A DNA stretch of 64,000 bases from Tilletiopsis washingtonensis (lineage: Eukaryota; Basidiomycota; Exobasidiomycetes; Entylomatales), in the NCBI RefSeq assembly GCF_003144115.1, contig NW_020312005.1, forward strand, positions 368,562 through 432,561, given 5' to 3'. Below, in pieces: positions 12,123 through 22,211 of the stretch. Position numbers and translations under genes: made by a program. Within the stretch, counting starts at the first letter, position 1, and every line of letters starts with the position of its first letter. The notes under the pieces are model-generated. The model ran no database searches, was not told the DNA's origin, and saw nothing but the letters and a program-made list of their open reading frames with translations.

Positions 12123-12442
12123 TTGCAAGCCTGCGCACCACCGGCAACGCAACAGCCTCTTATACCTGCAGCGCGCTTCTCATAGCGCCCGCCGCCGGCG
12201 TACGCGATGCGCGTGCCCGCCTCACTCTCACCACCGTCCTTTCCCCGTTCCTCTGCCTTCCGCTACACGAAAGAGCCTCCCTTACGCCCCGCCGATCGCC
12301 CGTCGTGGCGACCGCTGTCCGTCTGCTTTGCCGCGCGCATGTCGTCGTTCGACGCTACTGCTGCCCTGGTGTTCAAATGCTATGGTATACCCTCGCCCTG
12401 CCTGGCGAGCCAATGAGACTACATGCGGCGGAAATAGTGTCT
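12123..12442. other. Convergent 3' intergenic region
   Basis: Tail-to-tail space of about 320 bp between RAX1 and the zinc-finger gene. It holds both 3' UTRs; no further gene is seen. Confidence 0.5.
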
Positions 12443-14231
12443 CTAGCGCTGCGGCGACGGCGGCGGCGAGAAGATCGCCTTGATGTCCGGCCTGCGCAGG
12501 GAGCGGTCAGCAGAGGTCTCGCGCTCTTGGCCGTGCCACACTCACCCCAGCTCCTTGGTCAACGCCAGCTCGAGCTGCACACGCTTGTCGCTCTCGAGGC
12601 GCCGCGCCTCGGCGGCCAGGCTGCGCACGAGCTCGCGCAGGCGCTCGTGCTCGGAGCGCGCCATGCGCAGCTTGGCCTTCTCGATGAGGTAGATGCGCCG
12701 CGCACGTGCACTGGCCGTCGCCGAGCTGCCATTGGGACTCGATCGCCGGCCAGCATTGCGGGTGCCACGTCGTCGGCCCGACACGTCCTCCTCTGACTCT
12801 ACGTCGCCGGGTGCGGGGCCGAGTGGCGGCGGGGCGTCGGGCGACGCCGCTTGATGTCCGTTGCCCAGATGCGCCTCGTCCCACCGGTCGCGCGCTCGTC
12901 GTGTCCACGCCCGCCGCGCGGACTCGAGCACCGGCGCCATGTCCGCCTCCCATGCCTCCTCGTCCTCGCCGACCAGCGCTGACGGATCAAGCGCCTCGCG
13001 CTGAATGCCGAGCTCCGCGTCTGAGAAGCGCGGGCCCGCCCGGCCGAACTGCGTCTCGTAGTTGGCCGGCGGCGCGTCCGAGTCGCTGCCGCCGTCGCCC
13101 TCTGCGAGGTCGAGCAGCTCGTCTGCGATGTCGTTCGTACCGCCTGCAGCGCCTGCCATGCTCGTGTCGCCCATGTCGTCGTCTCCATCCTCATGCTTGG
13201 CGCCGGCTGCCGCAGCGGCGACGGCACGGCCTCGCATCGACGGCGCCTGCATCGAGTGCTGCACGCGCATGTGCTTCGCCAGCGCATCGGAGCGAGTGAA
13301 GGACTTGTCGCACTCTGCCGGCGGCATGTGTGAGAGCCGCCAGGTACCCGTAGCGCAGCGCTCACTCACCTGCCTTGGGGCACACGAAGGGCTTCTCGCC
13401 AGTGTGCGAGCGAAGGTGCGACAGCAGCGCGAAGCGGCTCGTCTGGTTCTTGCCGCGGCGCGAGCAGCCGACCCACTCGCATGAGTAGCGTGACTTGTGG
13501 ATGCCGATGTGCACTGCACGGCAGCATCAGCAACCGAGCTGGTGTGTGTACTAGGCGCAGCTAGGCGCCAGACAGCATGCCCCACCCGCGTCGGCACTCT
13601 CTCTCCACTCACCGTCATGCAGGTGCTCGACAAACGGCACGAGGCTGTGGAACGTCTCGCCGCAGTCCTCCCAGCCGCAGCGCGCCTCCATCTCCTCGCC
13701 AACGTCGGGCCCGTCGTCGAGCTCGTCGGGACTGTTGCTGTCGCGGTCGCGCCGGCTGGGCGCAGGCGCACCGCCGGCACCGGGCACGGATGCGCCGCCA
13801 TTGACGCCCGGCTGCACGCCGGCACGCAGGGCGGCCGAGTCGTGCGCCTCGTCGCCGGACGTGGAGATGTCCGAGTCGTACTCGACGCCCGCCGTGTCGG
13901 GCGCGGGCGGCACGAGCGCACTGGCGGCGCCGCGCAGCGCCGGCGGCGGCGACGACGACGCGGCCGTGCCGGCGGCAGGCGACGCGGCCAGCTCGGCGCC
14001 GACGCTGGGTGCGGCGTTGGTGCTGAGCGACGACGCCGAGGGCGCGGTGCGGGCCGACGAGCCGGCGGCGCCGGCGGCGACCTGCGCATTGGCCTCGACG
14101 GCGGCGAGCTCGGCGGCCTTGCGCGCCTCCTTTGCGGCGCGCTGGGCCTTGGAGAGGCGCGGCATGGCGGGCGGCGCGAGGGGGATGGTGGTCTGGAGGC
14201 GAGGCCGAGGCGGCTGCGGCGATGCGGCCAT
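12443..14231 (-). CDS. C2H2 zinc-finger protein, Iec1-like (possible INO80 complex subunit)
   Basis: Four exons on the minus strand: 14231-13613, 13513-13370, 13314-12546, 12491-12443; 526 residues. An Ala-rich N-terminus and an acidic Ser/Asp stretch precede three tandem C2H2 fingers: CGWEDC with HLHDVH, then YSCEWVGC with HLRSH, the linker HTGEKPF, and CPKAECDKSFTRSDALAKH. A non-canonical first finger followed by an EW-containing second finger resembles fission-yeast Iec1 and related fungal proteins (established family, assignment inferred). An Asp/Glu-rich middle and a C-terminal helix rich in Arg, Lys and Glu (near IYLIEKAKLRMARSEHERLR), probably a coiled coil, follow. An alternative start is the Met at 14165 (MPRLSKAQRAAKEARKAAEL). 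Sequence-specific DNA binding or a chromatin role is likely; the exact complex is uncertain. Confidence 0.75.
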
Positions 14232-14968
14232 GCGCCCGGCGGGTGCCTGCTGCCGCCGCGCCGTGCAGCCAGCGAGAGCGGCCGGAGCAGGCGCAGCAAG
14301 CCAAGAGCCATCGCAAGGCGGACGTGGGAACGGCCGCGCCGCGCGGCGCGCTGCCTTGGAGCTCACGCGTCCCCGCCGCCGGGCAGACGATAGCGAGATG
14401 GGCAGAGGGCCGCGCCACTGCGCATCAAAAGGGTGCACGTTTGCGCTCACTATTCAGCAGACATGCAGCTGTAGCGATCCATCAGAGCAGTCAGCTCCTT
14501 GATTGAGCGGCTGGTGTAGCGGCAAGCATGGTCGGTGCGATCATGGCGTTCTGCCAAACGCCAATTGTTACTCTGCGAGCTCCACATTGACCGCTTCTCC
14601 TCTCTGCCGCTCCAGCGCGAGGTGTTGGGCAGCGCCACTGGCAGTGAAGCCGTCGTACGGTGACGCACTAGCTTCCGGTAAGCCTGCTCCACACCATTTC
14701 CCCGAGCTAGCGGCTCGAGGAAGAGCAGGGACTGGCGCGGGGTGCTGTCCCGCGCACGGCGGCGCACGACGCGTGCCGGCCACAACGACGCGGCGCGCTG
14801 CGGGCAGCGGCCCCGTCCTCACCTCCGCACTCTCTTCTCAGCGGGCCCTCCTCTGCACCTGCGCCCGCTCGATGCCGGCGTCCTGCGCACAGCCACCACC
14901 TCCGAGCGTCCAATGACCCGCGCGCCGCACCCTCGCCCGGCCGCCGCCCGCACCTGAGCGCGCTGCTG
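14232..14968. other. Divergent intergenic region, zinc-finger gene / MDM1
   Basis: About 740 bp between two divergently transcribed genes. It includes a segment of mixed composition (about 14450-14720) that is less GC-rich than its flanks. No supported gene. A tRNA-like A-box match near 14510 was examined and rejected. Confidence 0.5.
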
Positions 14969-17900
14969 ATGCAGACGGCTCGCCGGCACGCCCGTGCCGG
15001 GCAGGGCCATGTCGTCGCCTTTGCCTCGACACACTCGGCCTGGCTGCTGGCGCTGGCTGCGAGCGGCATCGTGGCTCTCGCGGCAGTCGAGATCGCGACG
15101 CTCGGCGCGCCGCTGCTCGTCCTCCTGGCCCTGCTGCTCGTCGCGGCCACACTGCTGCTGCCCGCCGCGCTCCTCGGCCTCTCCTACCTCGCCGACGAGC
15201 GTGCCTCGCCGCGGCCGCCGCTGCGCATGCGCCCGCTGGCCTTCACCGAGCCCGCTCGCTGGGCGCGGCGGCAGCGCGAGCTCGGCCGCCCGAGGCCACC
15301 GCCGGCGCCGCTGCATCCGTCCAAGGCAGTCAGCGAGGCCGCTGACGGGCTGATTGCGCTGGTGCTGCGCGACTTTGTCTCGGCATGGCACACGCCGCTG
15401 TCGCTCGGTGGAGCACCGCCAGGCGAGGCGCCGCCGAGCGACTTCCCGCAGGCCATCGAGGCGGCGATCCGCGCCAGCCTGGCCCGCACGCTGGAGCGCA
15501 CGGCTGAGGTCGACGTGGCGACGCTGGGTGTGCGCCGCCTGCTGCCCATCGTCACGGCACACATGGCGGCGCACCGGCACGCCACGGCACAGCTGCGTGG
15601 TGCGGCCAGCGAGCTGAGTCCGGCGAACAGCACGGCCGAGGACGATGTGTTTCTGGCGCGCGCATACAACGACGGCGTGCTGCACCCAGCTGTGGGCGCC
15701 ATTGCCAGCGCCGACACGCGGCACAGCGAGCGGACGCATCTGCGTGCGCTCGTCGAGCGGGCGCTGCGGGTCATCATGCCGGCTCGCGAGAGCGCAAGCC
15801 CTGCAGTGTGGACGGTCACGCGGGAGCTGGTGGCGTGTACTATTCTGCTGCCGGTGATCGATGCGCTCTCCGAGCCGGACACCCTCAACGCGCTGCTGGA
15901 TCAGAAGGTGAGCAAGCCGCTGCACGTGCGAAGCAGCGATGCTGACTGCGATGCTACCAGGCTGGTGCTGCCATTCAAGAGCAGTGAGTCGGGTTCGGCC
16001 CAGCTCTGACGTGCCGCTCTGACCCATGCCGTGCAGGAAACTCATTGGCCGCCTGCGAGACGCGCTCGACCAGGAGCAGACGGCGTTGCCGAGCCGAGGC
16101 CACGCGAGCGGCACCAGCTCGCCGTGGCAGACCATCTTGGGTAAGAGCGCCGCCAAGTCTACGCGTCAGACGGACAAGAAGTCGCGCTCGTTTGCGTCGT
16201 TCCTGGCGTCGATCGAGACGATGAACGTGCTTGATGCTCGCCGGACGCGCAGCGACCTCGTGCAGCAGATCCGCAAGACGCAGGGCCTGCTAGATGCCGC
16301 GAGCCCTGGCACCGCACAGCAGGCCGCGCTGCGGCGCCTGCAGACTGCGGTATCGACTGTGGATGCGCGTCTCGCGCTTCTCGGTGTCGATCAAGCCGAG
16401 GATGGCAGCGACAAGCTCGCGGCTGCTGCGCCGGGCGCCGCCGTGTCGTCCTCCAGCGTCCAGCTGCGCGACATCTTGCGCAGCCCGAGCGCCATCTCGC
16501 ACTTTCTCGAGTGGATGGAGCGCAAGCAGCGCGGCATGCTGCCGCAGTTCTGGCTCAGCGTCGACATGTTCAAGGGCCCGCTGGAGGATGTCGAGAGCGA
16601 CAGCGAAGATGAGGGCGATGCGGCTGCGAGCGGCAATGCCGCGCCGCGCGAGGTCCAGGCCCTGCGCGAGGACCTGCGTCTCTTCGCCGACCACTACTTC
16701 GGCTCAGAGCGTCTGAGTATCTCGCAAAGGCACATCGACGTCGTGCGGAGGTTCTTGGACACGTCGCCCGAAGCGCCGACGAGCCGGCGCGCCGTGCACG
16801 TCCTGCGCCAGAGCGTGCTTAAGGCGCAGCGTGAGATCGAAGGCGAGATGCTGGAAGACGACTGGCCCGCATTCAGACAGAGCGCCGGCTTCTTCAGCGC
16901 CGTCGATGACCTGGCACGCGAGAAACAGGCAGTCGTCGGCTCGCCCGCGCCTGCGTCGCCAGACGAGGCCGTCTTTCCAGACGGCGTGCTGCAAGCGGGC
17001 ACGCCCAAGATCCGATCCCGCGCAGCACTGGCGGCCGTGCCTTTCGCCTCAGCCAGCCCTCTCGCAGCTGGCGGCAGAAGCGCGCTCGTTGGCGATGCCG
17101 AGGAGGGTACGCATTCGCCTCGGCTCCGCTCAGGCCAGCTGCGCGCACCGGCCATGACGCAGAAGCTCGACCTCCTCATCGGCGGCGCCGGCACGACACG
17201 CGGCTCGAGCGGCCGGGCGCCGCTATTCCAAGAGGCGCTATTCGGCGAGGAGGACGCGGTGTCAGAGGACGAGGCTGCGGAGGAGAACGCGGGCGAGACG
17301 CTGCGAGCGGACCGCATGGATGCGCTCCAGCACGCACTGAGCAGCATCATCGACGAAGACGGCCAGCCTAGCCTCGACCCTGCGCGGCAGCGCGTAGCTG
17401 CTGGCAGTCGGCCAGCCCGTCCCCTGAGCGTCGCTAGCTCGGACAGCGGCGCGCGGAGCCCCGTTCCCGGGCCCAGCCGCAGAGTCTCTGAAGCGACTGT
17501 GTCCGCAAAGGCACGCTTCGCGACGGCCAAGCGCGATCTGCGGCCAGCGTTCAAGCGCTCTGGGACTTCGGGCGGAGACGAGGAGCATTCGCATCGCCGT
17601 TTGGCCGTCTTTGGCGACGACACGCAGGAGTCACCCACGCAGGCTGCGACTGTCAGCCTCGAAGATGACGTCGCCGAGCTCCACCCCATCCGCGCGCAGA
17701 CAGCCCGGCCAAGCCTGGACTATGGCGCCGAGCTCGCGCGCGTCGATGCCGAGATCGCGCGCTTGAACGGCCAGCTCGAGCTGCTCGATGCCCTCGTCCG
17801 CAAGGCCGAGCTGACCGGCGCCAGCGCCAAGGAGACGCGGCTGCTGCAGAAGAGCCACAGCACGGTGGCACGCGAGCTGCGCGAGCACTGCTGGGAGCGC

Positions 17901-19329
17901 ACGCAGATCGCCGAGCGGGACGCGCAGTCGGCGCTGCTGCCGGGCCGCACCGAGGTCAGCATTGCACAGACGTCGGTCGGCCACGAGCAGGACGGCAAGG
18001 ACTATGTGCAGTACATCATTGAGGTGATCCGGCTCGCGGCAGACGAGCCAGGCGAAGATGCAGAGAGCCGCGTGCAGAGCGGCCACGCGGTGAGCCGCCG
18101 GTATGCCGAGTTCCATGCGCTGCATGTGCGCCTTCGCGAGCGGGTGAGATATGCTACGTTTGTGCGTCTGTGCGGCGCTGACCTGCGCACTCTCAGCTGC
18201 CTGAAGTCCGCGCGCTGGAGTCTTTGTTCCCCGGCAAGCGGCTCATGGGCCTCGTGCACGCGCCGTTTGTCGACAGCCGGCGGCAGTCGCTGAACCGCTA
18301 CCTCAAGGTGAGTCGCACGTCAAAAGGTTGAGGTCGTTGCTGATCCTGTGCAGGCCCTCGTGCGCATTCCCGGTGCGTGTGCCAGCCCCGAGCTGCGCAT
18401 CTTCCTCAGCGCCACGCAGGCCACCGTGCCGAGCTCGCTCCTGGACGCCGCCGCCGCGAGCGCCCGCACGCAGACGGCAGACGACACGCCGGCTGCGAGC
18501 CACGGTTTTGTGCGCAGCCTCTTTCGCAGCGTCTCGGGCGTGGCCGAGGGCATCGATGACCTCATCTTCGGGCCGTCGATGCTCGAGGTCATCGCCACAC
18601 GTCTGTCGTCAGGTGCGTCGCTGCTCGGCGCCGCGCCGGACCTCGCCAGCCTTACCGCAGCGATGGAGCCAAACGCCTCAGCCGCCGAGCTCAAGGAGGC
18701 AGCCGCTGCCGGCCGCACGCCGTTCACCGAGCCGCTGTGTGCACTCCTCTTTGAGCTGTTTGAGCTGCGCGAGAAGGACCACTGGCTGCGGCGGCAGAGC
18801 CTGGTGATCGTGCTGCAGCAGGCCCTCGGCGGCACCATCGAACGGTGAGTGTAGCACGCGTGCGTCGCCACACCTCTGCTCACGCTGGCCTGCAGCAAAC
18901 TGCGCGAGGGCGTGCAGGCGGCCCTGTCGGCGTCGGCCATCGTCGCGCACCTCGCGACGCTGCGCAACCTCATGTGGCCCGACGGCAAGCTCAAGCCGGC
19001 CTCGGTGCCGCGCACGCCGGCGCAGAAGGCCGCGCTGCGCGAGAGTGCGCACACCAAGATGAGCACCATCATACCTGGTGAGTGCAGACGTGGCAATCTC
19101 TGCTGCTGCGCTGACACGCCACACAGACGTCGCCGCCTCCTTCATCGGACGAGAGAACGCCCGTCGCGGCGCCCGCCGGACGTGGGCGCTGCTGCAGAAC
19201 AAGGTGCGTGGAGCAGGGCACGCGCTGCGTTGCATCTCTCACTGACCTCGCCCTGCGCAGCGACTCAACAAGCACCTCATATACACCCTGCTCGACGCCG
19301 CGTTCGACGAGGCGTTTGGCAGTTCGTAG
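14969..19329 (+). CDS. MDM1: Mdm1/Snx13-type sorting nexin (PXA-RGS-PX-Nexin_C)
   Basis: Eight exons: 14969-15907, 15961-15983, 16037-18143, 18197-18307, 18354-18844, 18896-19077, 19127-19203, 19261-19329; 1332 residues. An N-terminal hydrophobic hairpin (about residues 22-75) anchors the protein, presumably in the ER. The order then matches Mdm1/SNX13/SNX14: PXA domain (about 115-315), RGS domain (about 460-620, with LRSPSAISHFLEWMERKQRG and LPQFWLSVDMF), a long acidic Ser-rich linker, a coiled coil (about 880-945), a PX domain (about 960-1065, with SRRYAEFHALHVRLRE and FPGKR) and the C-terminal nexin domain (with PFTEPLCALLFELFELREKDHWLRRQ broken by short exons). In yeast Mdm1 tethers ER to vacuole and organises lipid-droplet growth. 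Exon 2 is only 23 nt. Length is somewhat above yeast Mdm1 because of the linker. Confidence 0.92.
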
Positions 19330-19828
19330 CGCACATTATACCATGCCTGAATGTCACCATATTAACCACACTGCGAAGCCGGGCAGCGGCTGGCTGAGAA
19401 TGAACGTGGCGTCCTCGGCGAGGATGAGTGCTGGATCCCGTCTTTGCCTCCGACATGAATGAACTTGCTGCGTGTGCGCCGCAGGTGCGCTGGTGCAAGT
19501 CAACCACGAGCACAGAGCAGCCAGATTTGTATACGCGACAGAGGGCATACAGGGAGATATGCTGCGCTGGCGCAGCCGTCAATGCCTTGCCCCCCCCCCC
19601 CCAGCGTTGAAGTGCTGGATGACAGCGTCAGAGCAGCACAGCACGCGCCACACGCCCAAGGAAGGCTTTGCGTCGAGGGACCTGCATGCCTTGGCGCAAG
19701 AATCCACGGCATTGGCACGGCGGTGCCCCTGGCGGCAACTAGGACGGTGCCGCGCATGGGCGTAGCCACCCCGGGCTGCCTCAGTCTTCCCACCGCACCT
19801 CCACCCCCCTCCCTTGCCCCGCTGCACC
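19330..19828. other. Intergenic region at the left edge of the island
   Basis: About 500 bp after MDM1. Base composition starts to become less GC-rich here. It contains an uninterrupted run of 13 C (19590-19602). No gene seen. Confidence 0.45.
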
Positions 19829-20663
19829 ATGTCTGCACAGCCCGGCCCGTCCTCTTGCCAGTCCGGCCCGTCTTCCCGCCAGTCCAAACACGCGGAGCGC
19901 AAGCGTGTGGAGAAGGGCTATTTACTGTACGACATTCAGGTGAGTGTGGAGCACCGGACGCACCACGCCGCAGCCGTGCTCCGCGGCCTTCCCGCCGCGG
20001 CCATGCTGCTGCATAGAACATGTGCTGCTGCTCCACCACAAATACACCCAATGCTCACTCTGCATATTCCACCTAGCAACTCGCCAAGCATGAGCTTGCG
20101 AGCCTGCCAGAGGTGCTTCAGCCTGGCAAGCGACTCAACGTGAGTGCGTCAATGCAGCAACGCAGGGTCAGTCCTGACAGCTCCCAAAAGGCACGTCTTT
20201 ACAACGTCATTGATGCAGAGTGGGAGCTGAGGAGCATGGGTCACGCCTCTGCTGTTCTCTCCAAGTCAAGCGCCTTGCCTGCGCAAGCCTTCCTCAACAG
20301 CCCAAGTATGGCGCCAATTCTGTCTGAGCTCGCCGTGGGCCTCACTTTCCGCCCAGGCGCCTGGAAAGACGTTCTCAGCAAGAATGCCAAGCCTGGCCGG
20401 AGTCTCTACATCCGCGAGGACCCCTTGCCGCTGACCCACAAGTGTCTTGAAGCGTATCAAAAGGCGTTTCTGGCAGACATGCCCTGGGCGCACCTCATGA
20501 AGGTACCTTGGCAACGGGTCCTGCGTCCAGAGATTGTCCACTTGAGTCTCTCTCTCCGTGCGCCTCCGTTCTAAAAAAGCGCTACCAGGCCAAACTTGAT
20601 GCTGCCAGTGCCGCCGCGCCGCAAGTGCGCAAGTTGCTGAAGTACATTGGCTCAACCCATTGA
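19829..20663 (+). CDS. Hypothetical protein upstream of the OTU ORF
   Basis: Not recognised. Three exons fit well: 19829-19939, 20077-20502 and 20589-20663, giving about 203 residues from MSAQPGPSSCQSGPSS. The protein is basic after a Ser/Pro-rich start (KHAERKRVEKGYLLYDIQ), then has a moderately conserved-looking body (ELASLPEVLQPGKRLN, LYNVIDAEWELRSMGHAS, LAVGLTFRPGAWKDVLSK, YQKAFLADMPWAHLMK). A 51-nt segment at 20139-20189 has GTGAGT and AAAAG borders and a length divisible by three, so it may be either intron or coding. The OTU-domain ORF follows within 80 nt in the same frame, so the two could be parts of one gene with a further intron. Codon use is less GC-rich than in neighbours. Confidence 0.4.
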
Positions 20664-20738
20664 GATGTCAATTGCTCAGAGGAGGACCATCAAAAGGCGC
20701 AGGCAGGAGGCAATCATTGCCGTCTGACAAATTGGCTC

Positions 20739-21788
20739 TTGCTTACGGACCAGAAGGCAATTGGCCCATGGCCATCTTGGTACTACAACGTACCTGACGG
20801 CCTTGGCCACGAGGCTGGGCAATACAAGTACCGGGCATCCAAGCGTACGCAGGACTGCAAGCGCGTCCTGATTGCCCTGTGCTCGGGCACCATCAACAGT
20901 GCGCAGGGAGGCTTTCAGGCGCGTTACAAGCCCACAAGAGAGCTGCGGCAGGCCGTCAAAGACCTCCTTGATGGCAATGGCAGCCAGACGGGCAGCAAGG
21001 AGCGTGGCAGCGAGCGTACAGCTATGCCAGAGGAGCAGCCCACCAAGGAGCGGCCCGCAGTTGAGATCAATGACAAGCTCAATGAGGACAAGCTCGACAA
21101 TGACAGGCTCGACAACGCCACCATGCACAAGCTGATGGACCAAGTCAAGGGCCGCGTCAAAGGCGCCGCCAGACGTGCTGCTGTGTTGGCCGGCAACTGC
21201 AGGCGCTTGCATTACATCCAAGGCAACGGCAACTGCCAGTTCCGCGCCATTGCTGCCCAGCATCTTGGCGACCAAGAGCGCTGGCACCAGATCTGTGCGC
21301 AGGCGTGTCAGCACATCCGCAACAACCTGCACAATGCCAATTATGCTGCTCAAGCGGTGTCCAACTATCCAAGCCTCAAAGCCTGGTGCATTGACATGGA
21401 GCAACCTAGCACCTGGGGCAACAAGCTCAGCCTGCTAGCAGCAGCCCACGCCCTTGACCTCCGCATCTTGGTCTTCTCTGAGAGCCACGATGGCCAGATG
21501 CACCGCTTTTATCCCGAGGCAGGCGCTGAGCCTACCATCTTTCTTCACTTGGTGGACATGCACTACGAGCTTGACACGACATGCGGGCCCTCTCCTCCTT
21601 CTCCACCTCCTCCTAGCCCGCCTCTCCGCCCGTCCGCCAGGCCCGCACGTGCCAGCCGGACCTTGCTGCCCCTGCTGCCCACTCTACCTGCAGACATCGA
21701 GCAGCAGGTGCGGACGGAGATGCACTACCAGGCGCAGACCTTCCGTTGTCTCACACCCAAGCATGCCATCTCACGGGCAGCTGAGTGA
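20739..21788 (+). CDS. OTU-like cysteine protease domain protein
   Basis: Open frame whose 3' end at 21788 is clear but whose 5' end is not: no ATG is present at the frame start, and coding-like sequence (near LTNWLLLTDQKAIGPWPSWY) extends further upstream. An Asp/Glu/Lys-rich linker (NDKLNEDKLDNDRLDN) precedes an OTU-like domain starting at YIQGNGNCQFRAIAAQHLGD, with the candidate nucleophile Cys at 21234-21236. The candidate catalytic His lies in DMHYEL at 21561-21563. Classical OTU proteases have DGNC; here it is NGNC. A Pro/Ser-rich tail follows. OTU enzymes cleave ubiquitin chains, and copies also ride in mobile elements. Whether this copy is an active host enzyme or element cargo cannot be decided from the sequence. 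Confidence 0.55.
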   Translation: MLTDQKAIGPWPSWYYNVPDGLGHEAGQYKYRASKRTQDCKRVLIALCSGTINSAQGGFQARYKPTRELRQAVKDLLDGNGSQTGSKERGSERTAMPEEQPTKERPAVEINDKLNEDKLDNDRLDNATMHKLMDQVKGRVKGAARRAAVLAGNCRRLHYIQGNGNCQFRAIAAQHLGDQERWHQICAQACQHIRNNLHNANYAAQAVSNYPSLKAWCIDMEQPSTWGNKLSLLAAAHALDLRILVFSESHDGQMHRFYPEAGAEPTIFLHLVDMHYELDTTCGPSPPSPPPPSPPLRPSARPARASRTLLPLLPTLPADIEQQVRTEMHYQAQTFRCLTPKHAISRAAE

Positions 21789-22012
21789 AGCTACAGGCAG
21801 ACCTTGGCAATGGTACAGCTGCAGATGAGCACTGAAGAAGAGCTACAAGGCATTAGGGCATGATGATGGGCAATGCACCTCAGCAGCCATGCAGGAAGGC
21901 GCCAGGCAGTGCCAGTGGCTGTCAGTGCAGGCAAGAGGCCAGGCAAGGCAGGCAACCTCACACACGTGTTGTTGAGGTTCTGTACATGCTTGAATCGAAC
22001 AAATACAACGGA

Positions 22013-22107
22013 GCTCTCTTGGTTTAGTGGCAGAATACTCGCTTAGGGATAAGCAGCGCATGCTGTCCAAAGTGCGTGAGTCCTGGGTTCGATTCCCGGA
22101 GAGGGCC
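22013..22107 (+). tRNA. tRNA-Pro (AGG) with intron
   Basis: The acceptor stem GCTCTCT (22013-22019) pairs with AGAGGGC (22100-22106) with one G-U pair. The A-box region TGGTTTAGTGGCAG and a perfect B box GGTTCGATTCC (22086-22096) are present. The anticodon stem CTCGC (22038-22042) with loop TTAGGG places AGG at 22045-22047, as in fungal tRNA-Pro. A 24-nt intron at about 22049-22072 sits in the usual place after position 37. The 3' side of the anticodon stem (GCGTG) leaves one U-U mismatch. A T5 run follows. The encoded tRNA reads CCU proline codons. Confidence 0.8.
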
Positions 22108-22110
22108 TCC

Positions 22111-22115
22111 TTTTT
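22111..22115 (+). terminator. Pol III terminator of tRNA-Pro
   Basis: A TTTTT run begins four bases after the discriminator base of the tRNA, the normal RNA polymerase III stop signal. Confidence 0.75.
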
Positions 22116-22211
22116 GCTCCCACGTCGGGCACCTTCCGCCCGCCCTCTTGCCAACGCCATGCCCTACCAGGCCAGGGCCTCATGATGCCGCCGGTCTACT
22201 TGTTTGCTCCA

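Noticed and set aside
12542-14311. 589-codon minus-strand frame taken as one protein
   Set aside because: Only its second part is the real zinc-finger frame; the first part is out of frame with the true exon 1, and splicing explains both.
14505-14612. tRNA-like signal: GAGCGGC/GCCGCTC ends and an A-box match TGGTGTAGCGG
   Set aside because: No B box (GGTTCGANTCC) or T-arm sits before the 3' stem, and no clover-leaf can be folded.
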